From contig JAFLSO010000005.1 of assembly GCA_022510925.1 (NCBI GenBank), forward strand, positions 1-64,000: a DNA stretch of 64,000 bases. Reading direction: 5' to 3'. Under the pieces are notes generated by a model. That model worked only from the letters and a program-made list of their open reading frames with translations, did no database searches and was not told where the DNA came from. The translations under genes and the position numbers were made by a program. This DNA is from Treponema sp. (GTDB taxonomy: Bacteria; Spirochaetota; Spirochaetia; Treponematales; Treponemataceae). Shown here one piece after another: positions 41,701 to 49,756 of the stretch. Numbering within the stretch: position 1 is the stretch's first letter; each line of letters opens with the position of its first letter.

Positions 41701-44465
41701 CGGTTTATGTATGAGAGATCCCCGTCCGCCTTTATGCCTATGATATAATCAAGCGGAGAGATATAAACGGTCCTGCTCGTGCTCACGGAGCGTCCGCCTG
41801 ACTTCTCGTAACCGTCCGCGGTGAACGTAAGGCGGTAGCTGGCCCGCGCGAATTTGCTCACGTCCAGGTTCCATTTCGCCCTTCCATTCTCATCGGTCAC
41901 GGCATCATCCAGGCGCTGCGTGTAGCTGTCTTTTCCTACGAACGGATCTGTGAATTTAAATCCCTGGTACTTAGGGAATGTCATGTAGCCGGGAGTAAGC
42001 GTGAGCTCGGCCTTGACTGTGTTCCCCACGGCATCGGTTCCGAACAGATTCTTAAGCTTTATTCCCGCCGTTACGCTCTGTCCCTTTATCCATCCGGACT
42101 GCGGCAGGGGGCTGAACACGGAACTTATCGTAAGAGTGTCGGGAAGGAATTCCTCCACGCTCACATGAGTATCGCCTATAAGCGTGCGGTAATACGTTCC
42201 GTCGGAGCGCTGCCTCTTAAGGTAAGCGTAAACGTTGTATGTGCCGGTGGGAGAGTAGTCCTGGGTTTTGAATTTTATCTCCTCAAAGCCGTCCTCTCCC
42301 AGAATGAACTCACGGTCATAAATCTCCGAGCCTTTGCTGTCCGTTATCACATATGCCGCAGGAAGCCCGCCCAGACTGCGGCCCCAGTCGCCCGCCTTGA
42401 CTATCATGCCCACGCGCACCTCCTCGCCGGGACGGTATATCCCGCGGTCCGAGAAAAGATACGCGCTCAGCCTGTCAGGGTCCTCAGCGCCGTAAAGCCC
42501 GCCCGTGTCAAAGTCCGAGTAGTTCAGCGTGCGGCCGTTGAGCGAGTACGGCATGAAGCACAGGTCGTTCCCTTTCTGCGCTATGAACGCCACCGGCCTT
42601 TTAGGGCCCGAGTCCTCCTTAAGCTCTGGAATCAGTACATGCCCGTCCTGACCCGTGTAGGCGGAGGCCACGGTGTCGCCGTTCAGGCTTATCACGCGGA
42701 CGTTTGAATTCGCCACGGGGGTACCGTCCGCAATGGACTGTATGAAAATGTCGCGCGTGCCGTTATTGTTTCTCTTTACAATCATTCCCTGGTCAGTAAC
42801 CAGCATGAGCCTTTTGTCACCGTTGTAGCCGTTCCTGTCGCCCGTAACGTTAAACACAAAAAGCCCGTAGCGCAGATCCTGGCTGGAGATGGTGTCCAGA
42901 TAATCAGAGAAATCAAAATCTATGTAAGACGGTCTTGCCGGGTCGGAGGACCTCAGGCTGCGCTCAAAAGTATAGCGCTCGCTCACGTTGTCCTCGTTAA
43001 ACGCCCAGCTGTTAGAGAATTTAAAATTCCTCATGTTTCCGTTGGACTGCGAGACAATGTGGTTTATCTCAGCGGGCTTAAGCCTGTACACGGTGATGTA
43101 GATTTTATCCAGACCGCGTGTGAGCACGGGAACTTTCTTGGAGCCCCGCATGGAGAGCACTGTTCCCTCGGAAAGAATCTTAGCCTCCTTGGGATACGAC
43201 GGAACTTTCCTCGCGGTCTCAAAATCCTCCACCAGATAATAATTCCCGTAGAACTCTGTTCCCTCCGCCACCTTTATGTACACATAGTCGCCCGGACTCA
43301 CATTAAGCCTGAACGTCTGAAGGCTCTCATACTCATGCTCGGTCTCAAGCGGCTCGAACGTCACTTTCTCGGACAAATCTAGCACCTGCCTCACAAAGAA
43401 ACTTTTCTCGGAAAGCTCCCAGTTGAAATTCTTCACGCCTTTTATTCCCGGAAGATCCGGCAGGTCCTTGGGAAGCTTGTACACGGTGAGCGCCTCTGCC
43501 ATGCTCCGCGTGCTGATTTTTCCTGTGCTCGTCACGGCAAGTATCTGCTCGTAGACCTCCTCCTGATTCGGGATTACTTTTATCTCCGCGCTTTTTATGC
43601 TTATGAATTCCGCGGAGCCGGGTATGGTGACGGTGCTTTTCTTAGCGGGAAGCGGAGAGCCGCCGTAAGTAGACTTTAAGCCGGCCGCCACAGAAATCTG
43701 AATGTCCACCGAGCGGGCGGGAACTCCCAGAGGCTCCGACGCCACAGACGCCACAGTGCGGGTCTCGTCAAGGCTTACGCTCGCGCCATATTTTCTGTTC
43801 TCCAGAGTGCCGTTCTTAGGAGCGCTCATGGACGGGGAAAGCGATATAAGGCCCTCCATGCCCTCAGCATCGATGGGAAAATTGGAGCGCAGGGTGAACG
43901 TTATGCATTTCTTCGACGGATCGGTGTCATCGATTATGAACTCCTCGTCCTCTATCTCCGCGGAGAAATCCTCCGTCTCAAAATTCAGCGAGTAGGAGGA
44001 AAGCTTTATGTGCCCCGCCACCAGGCTTTTGTCCAGCGTCACTGAGTATTTGGTGCCAAGCTTCCATGGCTCAAGCGGAGTGAACACAAGCCTGTCATCG
44101 TCAGCCCATTTCCATGAGCCGGGAGTCTCGGGTCTCATGGTTATGCCGTCCTGCACGCTCTCCCCTATCTGGTTCAGGTTCGCCACAGAGCCCATGAAGC
44201 GCACGGTAAGGCTGTCCCGCATGTCGGCGGTAAGCTCAGGCGCGTCAGCCTTCACGGACACCGTCTGCATCACGGGCCGCTTTGACAGAATAAGTGACAC
44301 GACAAAATATATTATGAGCGAAAGGACCGCGGCCCCCAGTATTCCCAGAAGGACTTTCCATATCACGCCCCAGTTTTTCCTGAAAGCCGCCCCGACTTTT
44401 CCGCACCATTCTGGCGGAGTGTAAGTGCCGAAAATCTTTTTTAGAACAGAATCTTTTTTTGCCAT
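38778..44465 (-). CDS. Bacterial alpha-2-macroglobulin, membrane-anchored, with thioester motif
   Basis: An 1895-residue protease-trap protein. After about 30 charged residues an N-terminal membrane segment follows (WKVLLGILGAAVLSLIIYFVV in outline, residues 35-62), where E. coli YfhM has a lipoprotein signal. MG-type beta domains follow with a YRPGEEVRVGMIVK-type bait-side motif. The thioester is intact as CSEQ with Cys1457 (YPYGCSEQ), followed by the all-helical complement-like domain. Partnered with PBP1C, it is thought to entrap foreign proteases that breach the outer membrane while PBP1C mends the wall. A GAGG ribosome-binding site precedes the ATG. The divergent intergenic region 44466-44722 shows no other gene. 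Confidence 0.93.
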   Translation of the reverse strand: MAKKDSVLKKIFGTYTPPEWCGKVGAAFRKNWGVIWKVLLGILGAAVLSLIIYFVVSLILSKRPVMQTVSVKADAPELTADMRDSLTVRFMGSVANLNQIGESVQDGITMRPETPGSWKWADDDRLVFTPLEPWKLGTKYSVTLDKSLVAGHIKLSSYSLNFETEDFSAEIEDEEFIIDDTDPSKKCITFTLRSNFPIDAEGMEGLISLSPSMSAPKNGTLENRKYGASVSLDETRTVASVASEPLGVPARSVDIQISVAAGLKSTYGGSPLPAKKSTVTIPGSAEFISIKSAEIKVIPNQEEVYEQILAVTSTGKISTRSMAEALTVYKLPKDLPDLPGIKGVKNFNWELSEKSFFVRQVLDLSEKVTFEPLETEHEYESLQTFRLNVSPGDYVYIKVAEGTEFYGNYYLVEDFETARKVPSYPKEAKILSEGTVLSMRGSKKVPVLTRGLDKIYITVYRLKPAEINHIVSQSNGNMRNFKFSNSWAFNEDNVSERYTFERSLRSSDPARPSYIDFDFSDYLDTISSQDLRYGLFVFNVTGDRNGYNGDKRLMLVTDQGMIVKRNNNGTRDIFIQSIADGTPVANSNVRVISLNGDTVASAYTGQDGHVLIPELKEDSGPKRPVAFIAQKGNDLCFMPYSLNGRTLNYSDFDTGGLYGAEDPDRLSAYLFSDRGIYRPGEEVRVGMIVKAGDWGRSLGGLPAAYVITDSKGSEIYDREFILGEDGFEEIKFKTQDYSPTGTYNVYAYLKRQRSDGTYYRTLIGDTHVSVEEFLPDTLTISSVFSPLPQSGWIKGQSVTAGIKLKNLFGTDAVGNTVKAELTLTPGYMTFPKYQGFKFTDPFVGKDSYTQRLDDAVTDENGRAKWNLDVSKFARASYRLTFTADGYEKSGGRSVSTSRTVYISPLDYIIGIKADGDLSYINRGSARNIRMIAVDPDLEQTAVSGIEVSVVEKRYVSVLMQQPNGMYKYQSVLKEYPVFSETVSIPAGGLDYALPVTQEGDFILTVKDKDGNEFSRTAFSVIGAQNIQRSLSRTAELEVKCEKTDFKPGDTARLFIKAPYAGAGLIAVERDKVYTYKWFYSRENSSVQEITIPAGLEGNGYITVMYTRAYGSQEIYMSPFCYAAVPFSVSLESRTNRVSLGVPAEVRPGEDCAISYSSSRPGKIIVMAIDEGILQVARYSTPDPLSHFFRKRALEVSTAQMLDLILPDYNILRTLTAAGGGAYDMALARNLNPFKRNQSEPVAYWSGILYADSTKRTVTYRVPDYFNGRLRVMAVAVSRDTLGVAETSCEVRDDYIIMPGVPTFISPGDEFSVSVSVTNNDRDSDGNTPVTLSVESSEGLQILEGSSFSLKIPEGRDETVTVRLRASDVLGSADLTFVASSGNKSSRITKSMSVRPSMPYQVWLESGVVRREKNRTETVSVDRNIYDELSTREVALSYLPKGIARGLEFYLEKYPYGCSEQITSQAFPYLYPDLLADSGKTRAQAQETVDNVVSVLQSRQKNDGGIGFWTYKSERYDFIDCYCALFLTEAKERGYYVPSSCLDRLLGSLRKIAENDKASAHDRAFAVYVLTRNEIVTTSYLENLKKEMDRHDKMSVAGVYMAASYKMLRMDNEGSRMISRVRRGASRADTAQDFANDLYFTSAYLYLLSSYYPEQLKNVSDELLSALESEIASRRYTTLSSSFALMGLESYLAAVPSAETGKFTVTQNFSKDRNPEPLTVKGDKIFTADFGGDARSIEIRNDESTNLFYQVTQAGFLREIPKKAQKDGIEVYREFSVDGKKTSSFKLGDKVTVTLRIRATNGTVANVAVVDMLPAGLEADIESARSSGQQWTPDYVDVREDRLVLFGTADGSARTFVYKADAINCGTFVSPPLYAEAMYDNGVRGLQPQDPVVIAE

Positions 44466-44673
44466 GCGAGAGCCTCTTGTAGCAGCGGATAAAATACGGC
44501 CTCAGACGGAAAACGTTCAGGGACCTTCCATGATTATATGAGAAAACACGGCGATGCTCAACGTGACAAGGTGCCCCTCTGCGGACACACGCTCACCTCG
44601 CATAGCCACAGGACAGCCGCCTTAAAAACCGCTGCTCTCCGTCCGGGAATTCACCGCGCGGAATACCACAGTG

Positions 44674-44702
44674 TTGTAAAAACGGGAATCCCATGCTATA
44701 CT
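44674..44702 (+). promoter_or_regulatory. Promoter of the REC-GGDEF-EAL gene
   Basis: TTGTAA (44674-44679), 17 nt, TATACT (44697-44702) preceded by TGC. The leader is about 15 nt and contains the AGGAG ribosome-binding site, so this unit is not leaderless. Confidence 0.7.
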
Positions 44703-44722
44703 TATGCCACAGGAGTTTCTAC

Positions 44723-46852
44723 ATGGAAGCAAAAAAACAGAAAGCACCGGATACCTCCAAACGTATGGTGCTCGTTGTGGATGACGAGGAAATAAACCGC
44801 GAGATTCTGGGAAACATTCTAAAGCAGCGTTATCTGGTTCAGTATGCTTCTGACGGCATTGAGGCGATGCAGATAATACGCCGGGATCACAACGAGCTTT
44901 CCGCCATTCTGCTGGATTTGTCCATGCCCCGCATGGACGGCTTTGAGGTGCTGAAGGAACTCCGCACGGACAACATGCTGAGCCATATTCCTGTGATGGT
45001 GCTCACCGCGCATTCAGAGAGCGAGGTGAAGAGCCTGGAATTCGGCGCATACGATTTCATAACAAAACCTTTCCAGATGCCGGACCTCATCCTTGCGCGC
45101 GTCGCAAAGACAATACGTCTGGCAGAGGACACTTACATAATCCGCGAGACAGGAAAAGACTCACTCACCGACCTGCCTAACATGAGCTACTTCCAGCGCC
45201 TGTGCCACATGGAGAAGAGCCGCATGGACAAAGCCGGGGAGAAGGCGTCGTTCGTTTACTTTGACGTGATGAACATGACCGCGTACAACAGCCGCTACGG
45301 ATATGCCGAGGGCGACAATCTTCTCATACACATAGCGCAGCTGCTTCAGAAAATTTTCGTGGACATGCCTGTATGCCGTCTGGCGGATGACCATTTCGCC
45401 GTGATGACGGATCAAAAGAATGTCTCGGAGCAGCTTCAGAAATTCACGGAGCAGGTGAAGGACTCCGGCAAAGGGCGTTTCATAAAAGTGCACGCGGGCA
45501 TTTACAACGAGGAGGAGAAAAACGAGACGGATCCGGTGATTGCCATAGACTACGCCCGTCTGGCATGCACGTCCGTCCATGACGACTACAGCACCGACCT
45601 CTGTGTATTCAACGGCGCTCTCCTTAACAAATACAATAACGCCCAGCATGTCCTGGAATACTTTGACCAGGTCATAGCGGAGCATAAGATTCACGTGCAT
45701 TACCAGCCCATAGTTCGCGCCCTTACCGGCGAGGTGTGCAACTTCGAGGCGCTCGCGCGCTGGGAGGACCCGGTCCTTGGAAACCTTTCCCCCGGAATGT
45801 TCATCCCCGTACTGGAGGACTACAAGCTTGGCGCGCGCATGGATCTTTACATGGTGGAGGAAGTCTGCCGCGAGGTGGAGCCCAGGAAAAAAGCGGGCTT
45901 AACACAGGTTCCGGTAAGCGTGAATTTCTCGCGCACGGACTTCGACCAGTGCGACATGGTCCAGGCCATAAGCGACATAGTGGACAAGTATCATGTGGAC
46001 CACAGCATGATTATCATAGAGGTGACGGAGAGCGCGTTCGGCAACAATCCTGAGTTTCTGAAAGAGCAGATAAACAGGTTCCACGAGCGCGGATTCAAAG
46101 TGTGGATGGACGACTTCGGAGACGGCTACGCATCGCTGAATGTCCTTCAGGACAATGACTTCGATCTTATAAAACTGGACATAGGCTTCATGCGCAACTT
46201 TGACCCCGAGGGAAAGAACGGAAAAATTCTTACGGACATAGTGCGCATGGCGCAGCATCTGGGAATACACACTCTGTCAGAGGGCGCCGAGCGTCCCGAG
46301 CAGGTGGCGTTCCTTCAGAAAATCGGCTGCGAAAAAATCCAGGGATTCTATTACGGAAAGCCCCGCCCCACTCCTGAGGCGATAAAGGAATTCCAGGAAG
46401 GAAAATCTCTTCCCATAGAGAGCTTCGACAGCGCGGAGTATTATGAGAACAACTGGAACTACAACTTCGCGGAGGAGATTTACCGTCAGATTCCCGGAGC
46501 GGTCCTGGTCTACCGCGAGGAAGACAACGTGATTCTTTTTGCGACCAAAGAGCTGGTGGACATGTTCGAGTGCGACAGTCTGGGAGACTTCCTAGCATAC
46601 ACGAACCACAATTTCGCTAACATGGTTCATCCCGATGACTTGCAGAAGACAATCCGCAGCATAAAGAACCAGATAAGCGACAGCGCCAACGAGAACGTGG
46701 ATTACATAACGTACCGCATCATCACTAAAAAAGGAAATGAGAAGCTCATAGACGATGTGGGCCGCCTGATGCACGACAAGCACTACGGCAATATTTTCTT
46801 TGTCTCGCTTTACGACATGGCCAAGAAAAAGCGCGCGCTTGAAAGCGAGTGA
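44723..46852 (+). CDS. Response regulator with degenerate GGDEF, intact EAL and PAS domains
   Basis: A protein of about 709 residues. It has a REC domain (residues 14-130; VVDDEE, phospho-acceptor Asp65 in LLDLSMPRMDG, LTAH, TKPF), a GGDEF-like domain (about 145-290) whose active site reads YAEGDN, so cyclase activity is unlikely, then an EAL domain (about 310-560) and a PAS fold (about 590-690). The EAL domain keeps FEALARW, NFSRTDF, IIEVTESAF, DDFGDGYASLN and KLDIGFM, so it should hydrolyse c-di-GMP. The start at 44723 follows AGGAG; an upstream ATG at 44693 overlaps the -10 box. The next gene is an Hpt protein, a likely phosphate donor. Confidence 0.9.
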   Translation: MEAKKQKAPDTSKRMVLVVDDEEINREILGNILKQRYLVQYASDGIEAMQIIRRDHNELSAILLDLSMPRMDGFEVLKELRTDNMLSHIPVMVLTAHSESEVKSLEFGAYDFITKPFQMPDLILARVAKTIRLAEDTYIIRETGKDSLTDLPNMSYFQRLCHMEKSRMDKAGEKASFVYFDVMNMTAYNSRYGYAEGDNLLIHIAQLLQKIFVDMPVCRLADDHFAVMTDQKNVSEQLQKFTEQVKDSGKGRFIKVHAGIYNEEEKNETDPVIAIDYARLACTSVHDDYSTDLCVFNGALLNKYNNAQHVLEYFDQVIAEHKIHVHYQPIVRALTGEVCNFEALARWEDPVLGNLSPGMFIPVLEDYKLGARMDLYMVEEVCREVEPRKKAGLTQVPVSVNFSRTDFDQCDMVQAISDIVDKYHVDHSMIIIEVTESAFGNNPEFLKEQINRFHERGFKVWMDDFGDGYASLNVLQDNDFDLIKLDIGFMRNFDPEGKNGKILTDIVRMAQHLGIHTLSEGAERPEQVAFLQKIGCEKIQGFYYGKPRPTPEAIKEFQEGKSLPIESFDSAEYYENNWNYNFAEEIYRQIPGAVLVYREEDNVILFATKELVDMFECDSLGDFLAYTNHNFANMVHPDDLQKTIRSIKNQISDSANENVDYITYRIITKKGNEKLIDDVGRLMHDKHYGNIFFVSLYDMAKKKRALESE

Positions 46853-46912
46853 CACGCTCACTGCCTGTAATCCTAAGCCATTCAGACTGCGGAAACACAC
46901 GGAGAATTTTTT

Positions 46913-47251
46913 ATGCTGACAAAAGAGACCTTACTTGAATACGGCGCGGATTACGATGCCGCCATGAAACTCTGCATGGACAACGAGGCGTTCTATTTTA
47001 AGCTTATAGCAAAGTGCGTGGAGAACGAGAGGTTCGCTTCCCTGGGGGAGCATCTGCGGAGCAATGACTTGAAGGGAGCGTTCGAGGATGCGCACGCTTT
47101 GAAAGGCGCGGTGGGAAATCTCTCTCTAACTCCCCTGTACAACGCCATCTCAGATATAGTGGAGCCCCTGCGCTCCGGGGAGCAGAAAGACTACGGCGCG
47201 CAGTACGAGGCCATCATGACGCTGCGCGAAAGACTTGCGGCGCTGGTCTGA
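46913..47251 (+). CDS. Histidine phosphotransfer (Hpt) domain protein
   Basis: A 112-residue four-helix protein with the Hpt motif HALKGAVGNL, the phospho-accepting residue being His61. It follows the REC-GGDEF-EAL gene by 60 nt and has its own GGAGAA ribosome-binding site. The simplest reading is a phosphorelay step that passes phosphate to or from that REC domain; the sensor kinase is not in the window. Confidence 0.88.
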   Translation: MLTKETLLEYGADYDAAMKLCMDNEAFYFKLIAKCVENERFASLGEHLRSNDLKGAFEDAHALKGAVGNLSLTPLYNAISDIVEPLRSGEQKDYGAQYEAIMTLRERLAALV

Positions 47252-47260
47252 GACTCCCTG

Positions 47261-47289
47261 CTGACAAATCCGGCCCCTTATGCTATTGT
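47261..47289 (+). promoter_or_regulatory. Promoter of the RelA/SpoT homologue
   Basis: CTGACA (47261-47266), 17 nt, TATTGT (47284-47289) preceded by TGC (extended -10). The leader of about 23 nt carries an AAAGGGGG ribosome-binding site. Confidence 0.6.
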
Positions 47290-47318
47290 AGGACTGAGGC
47301 GTAAAGGGGGAATGCAGA

Positions 47319-49238
47319 ATGAAGGCAGAGACATTCGAGACTAATACCCGCGAGAAAAATCCTCAGACTCTCATCGACACTTTCTTCAGGACTTTCCACG
47401 ACGAGTATTCACAGCAGGACGAGGCCAGAATCCGCGATGCCTGGGATTTCCTTATAAGCAGGACCAAAGACCTTAAGCGCAAGACCGGGCTTCCGTATTA
47501 CCTGCATCCCATGCGGGTGGCGTGCATACTGGCGCAGAGCCATTTTGACACGGACTGCGTAATCGCGGGCTTTTTCCATAACATACTTGAGGTGGAGCCC
47601 GAAAGCCTGGAGCAGATCCGCGCGCAGTTCGGTGAAAGTGTGGCAAACGTGTGCGACGGAACAGCGAAAATAACCGCGCTTAAATTCAACACCACTTCGC
47701 TCCAGCAGTCGGACGCCATACGCAAGATGCTGTTCGCGCTTGTTGATGACATCCGCGTTATCCTGGTTAAGCTTGCGGACCGTCTGGACAGCATGAGGAA
47801 TTTAAAGACCGTGGCTCACGAGGCACAGAAAGCCATAGCCCACGAGGTCATAGAAATCTGGGCGCCGCTCGCCGGCCGTCTGGGCATGAAGGACGTCAAG
47901 AACGAGCTGGAGGATTTAAGCCTTAAATACTCAAACCCCGAAGCCTTCCAGCAGATAAAATCCATAGTCGCGCAGACAAAGGCCAAGCGCAAGGAATACC
48001 TGGACAAAGCCGTGCACAAGATTTATTCCGCCTCGGAGAAAGCGGGAATAACCGTCAGCATATCCAGCAGGGCAAAGCACTTCTACTCAATCTACCAGAA
48101 GATGCGGAAGAGAAACAAAGAGGCAGGTGACCTCTACGACCTTCTCGCGCTAAGGATAATATGCTCCACCGTGAACGAATGCTACACGCTGATCGGCATA
48201 GTCCACGGCCTGTGGAAACCTCTGGACGGACGGTTCAAGGACTACATCGCCATGCCCAAAGCGAACGGATACCAGTCGCTTCACACCACTGTGCTCTGCG
48301 AGGGAAAGCCACTTGAGATTCAGATACGCACGCAGGAGATGCACGATGTGGCGGAGCACGGAGTCGCAAGCCACTGGCTCTACAAGAAAGGCACAAACCG
48401 CGACATGGTGCGCGCCGAGGATCTCAGCATCATAAACCAGCTGAGGGAGCTGCGCGACAAGCACCTGGACGACGAGGCTTTCTTTACGGAGTTAAAGAAC
48501 GAGCTTCTGGGAGACAGGATATATGTGTTCACTCCGCGCGGAGACGTGAAGGAGCTTCCCGCAGGCTCATGCGCCATAGACTTCGCCTACGCCATACATT
48601 CCGCCATAGGAGAGAAAATAGTGGGCGCCAAGGCAGACGGAAAAATCATTCCGCTCACCGCGCCGCTTCACAACACGCAGATTGTGGAGATTCTCACAAA
48701 CCCTCAGGCGCATCCCACGCAGAACCAGCTTAAGGCAGTAAAGACGGGGAAAGCCCACCAGAAAATACACTCATGGCTTGCAGAGAACGACCCCACGTTC
48801 ATAGACAAGGACGCACTCGCAAAGCGGGAGGCGGAAATCGCCGCGAACACACAGCACTCCAAGGAAGTGGCGGCGCAGCGTGCATTGCAGGGACGAACCA
48901 GAAAAAGCAGGGCCCCGTCACTCAGCTACACGGGAAAAATTCTGGTGGAGGGCTCATCAAATTTCGTGGTCAACATAGCGCAGTGCTGCAAACCTCAGCC
49001 CGGCACTCCCATAATGGGATACATAAGCCACAAGCGCGGGCTCATGGTGCATTCCGCGGACTGCCTCACATACCTAAGGATTCCGAACATAGAGAGCCGC
49101 TCCGTGAACGTAAGCTGGGCCACTGACCAGAAATCCGTCACCGCTAAAGCGGAAAAAGAGATGGCCGCATCGCGCATGCAGAAAGAGAAGGCCAAAGAGA
49201 AATCCGCGGAAAAAAACCGCTACCGCACGCAAAGATAG
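47319..49238 (+). CDS. relA: (p)ppGpp synthetase of the RelA/SpoT family with a degenerate hydrolase site
   Basis: A 639-residue long-RSH protein. The HD-type hydrolase domain (residues 30-190) keeps His63 (YYLHPMRVA), but the catalytic HDxxED motif reads His87-Asn-Ile-Leu-Glu-Val, and LADRLHNM reads LADRLDSM, so hydrolysis is probably lost. The synthetase domain is intact (RFKDYIAMPKANGYQSLHTTV in outline, then EIQIRTQEMHDVAEHGVASHW). The TGS domain (IYVFTPRGDVKELPAGSCAIDFAY) and the zinc-finger-like CC segment (NIAQCCKPQPGTPI) follow. The usual C-terminal ACT domain is missing: the protein stops at about 639 rather than 720-750 residues, with a Lys/Glu-rich tail. Confidence 0.9.
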   Translation: MKAETFETNTREKNPQTLIDTFFRTFHDEYSQQDEARIRDAWDFLISRTKDLKRKTGLPYYLHPMRVACILAQSHFDTDCVIAGFFHNILEVEPESLEQIRAQFGESVANVCDGTAKITALKFNTTSLQQSDAIRKMLFALVDDIRVILVKLADRLDSMRNLKTVAHEAQKAIAHEVIEIWAPLAGRLGMKDVKNELEDLSLKYSNPEAFQQIKSIVAQTKAKRKEYLDKAVHKIYSASEKAGITVSISSRAKHFYSIYQKMRKRNKEAGDLYDLLALRIICSTVNECYTLIGIVHGLWKPLDGRFKDYIAMPKANGYQSLHTTVLCEGKPLEIQIRTQEMHDVAEHGVASHWLYKKGTNRDMVRAEDLSIINQLRELRDKHLDDEAFFTELKNELLGDRIYVFTPRGDVKELPAGSCAIDFAYAIHSAIGEKIVGAKADGKIIPLTAPLHNTQIVEILTNPQAHPTQNQLKAVKTGKAHQKIHSWLAENDPTFIDKDALAKREAEIAANTQHSKEVAAQRALQGRTRKSRAPSLSYTGKILVEGSSNFVVNIAQCCKPQPGTPIMGYISHKRGLMVHSADCLTYLRIPNIESRSVNVSWATDQKSVTAKAEKEMAASRMQKEKAKEKSAEKNRYRTQR

Positions 49239-49249
49239 CGGTCTGACGC

Positions 49250-49278
49250 TTGAAAAACAGGGCTCTTTATAGTATGCT
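49250..49278 (+). promoter_or_regulatory. Leaderless-type promoter of ndk
   Basis: TTGAAA (49250-49255), 17 nt, TATGCT (49273-49278), then 6 nt to the ndk ATG. An alternative -10, TATAGT at 49268, would have only a 12-nt spacer. No ribosome-binding site is present. Confidence 0.7.
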
Positions 49279-49284
49279 CGCAAA

Positions 49285-49731
49285 ATGAGTACAAGATGTT
49301 TTGCAATGTTAAAGCCCGGCGTTCTTAACCGCCGTCTGGTAGGAGAGGTAATCAGCCGCCTTGAGAAAAAAGGCCTTAAGCTTGTGGGCCTTAAGCTGAT
49401 GAACATAAGCCCCGAGCTCGCCTCAAAGCACTACGCCGAGCACAAGGGGAAGCCCTTCTATGACCCGCTTGTGGATTACATAACGAGCGGTCCCGTGGTA
49501 GCCATGGTATGGCAGGGAGACGACTCAGTGGCCCTGGTCCGCAAGATGGCGGGAAGCACCAAGCCCGAGGACGCGCAGCCCGGCACAATACGCGGGGATT
49601 TCTGCATTCACACCACGAACAACATAATCCACGCGAGCGACAGCGACGAGAACGCGGCGCGCGAGATATCGCTTTTCTTCGAGGACAGCGAGCTTATAGA
49701 CTGGGAAGATCAGGCCGCCAAGTGGTACTAG
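49285..49731 (+). CDS. ndk: Nucleoside diphosphate kinase
   Basis: It balances NTP and dNTP pools through a phosphohistidine. The 148-residue product has the catalytic His116 in NNIIHASDS, the N-terminal FAMLKPGVLNRRLVGEVI and the C-terminal Trp-containing tail (LIDWEDQAAKWY). It is translated from a probably leaderless mRNA. gpsA follows after 25 nt with its own GGAG site, so they may be cotranscribed. Its isoleucine codons are mostly ATA (6 of 9). Confidence 0.96.
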   Translation: MSTRCFAMLKPGVLNRRLVGEVISRLEKKGLKLVGLKLMNISPELASKHYAEHKGKPFYDPLVDYITSGPVVAMVWQGDDSVALVRKMAGSTKPEDAQPGTIRGDFCIHTTNNIIHASDSDENAAREISLFFEDSELIDWEDQAAKWY

Positions 49732-49756
49732 ACGCAGGGCCGGCACGGAGTTAGAA

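Noticed and set aside
44538-44795. 85-codon plus-strand frame between the A2M gene and the REC gene
   Set aside because: It runs through the REC gene's promoter and start, has no ribosome-binding site, and shows no domain.
49268-49273. TATAGT as the ndk -10 box
   Set aside because: Its distance to the TTGAAA box is only 12 nt, while TATGCT at 49273 has the ideal 17 nt.
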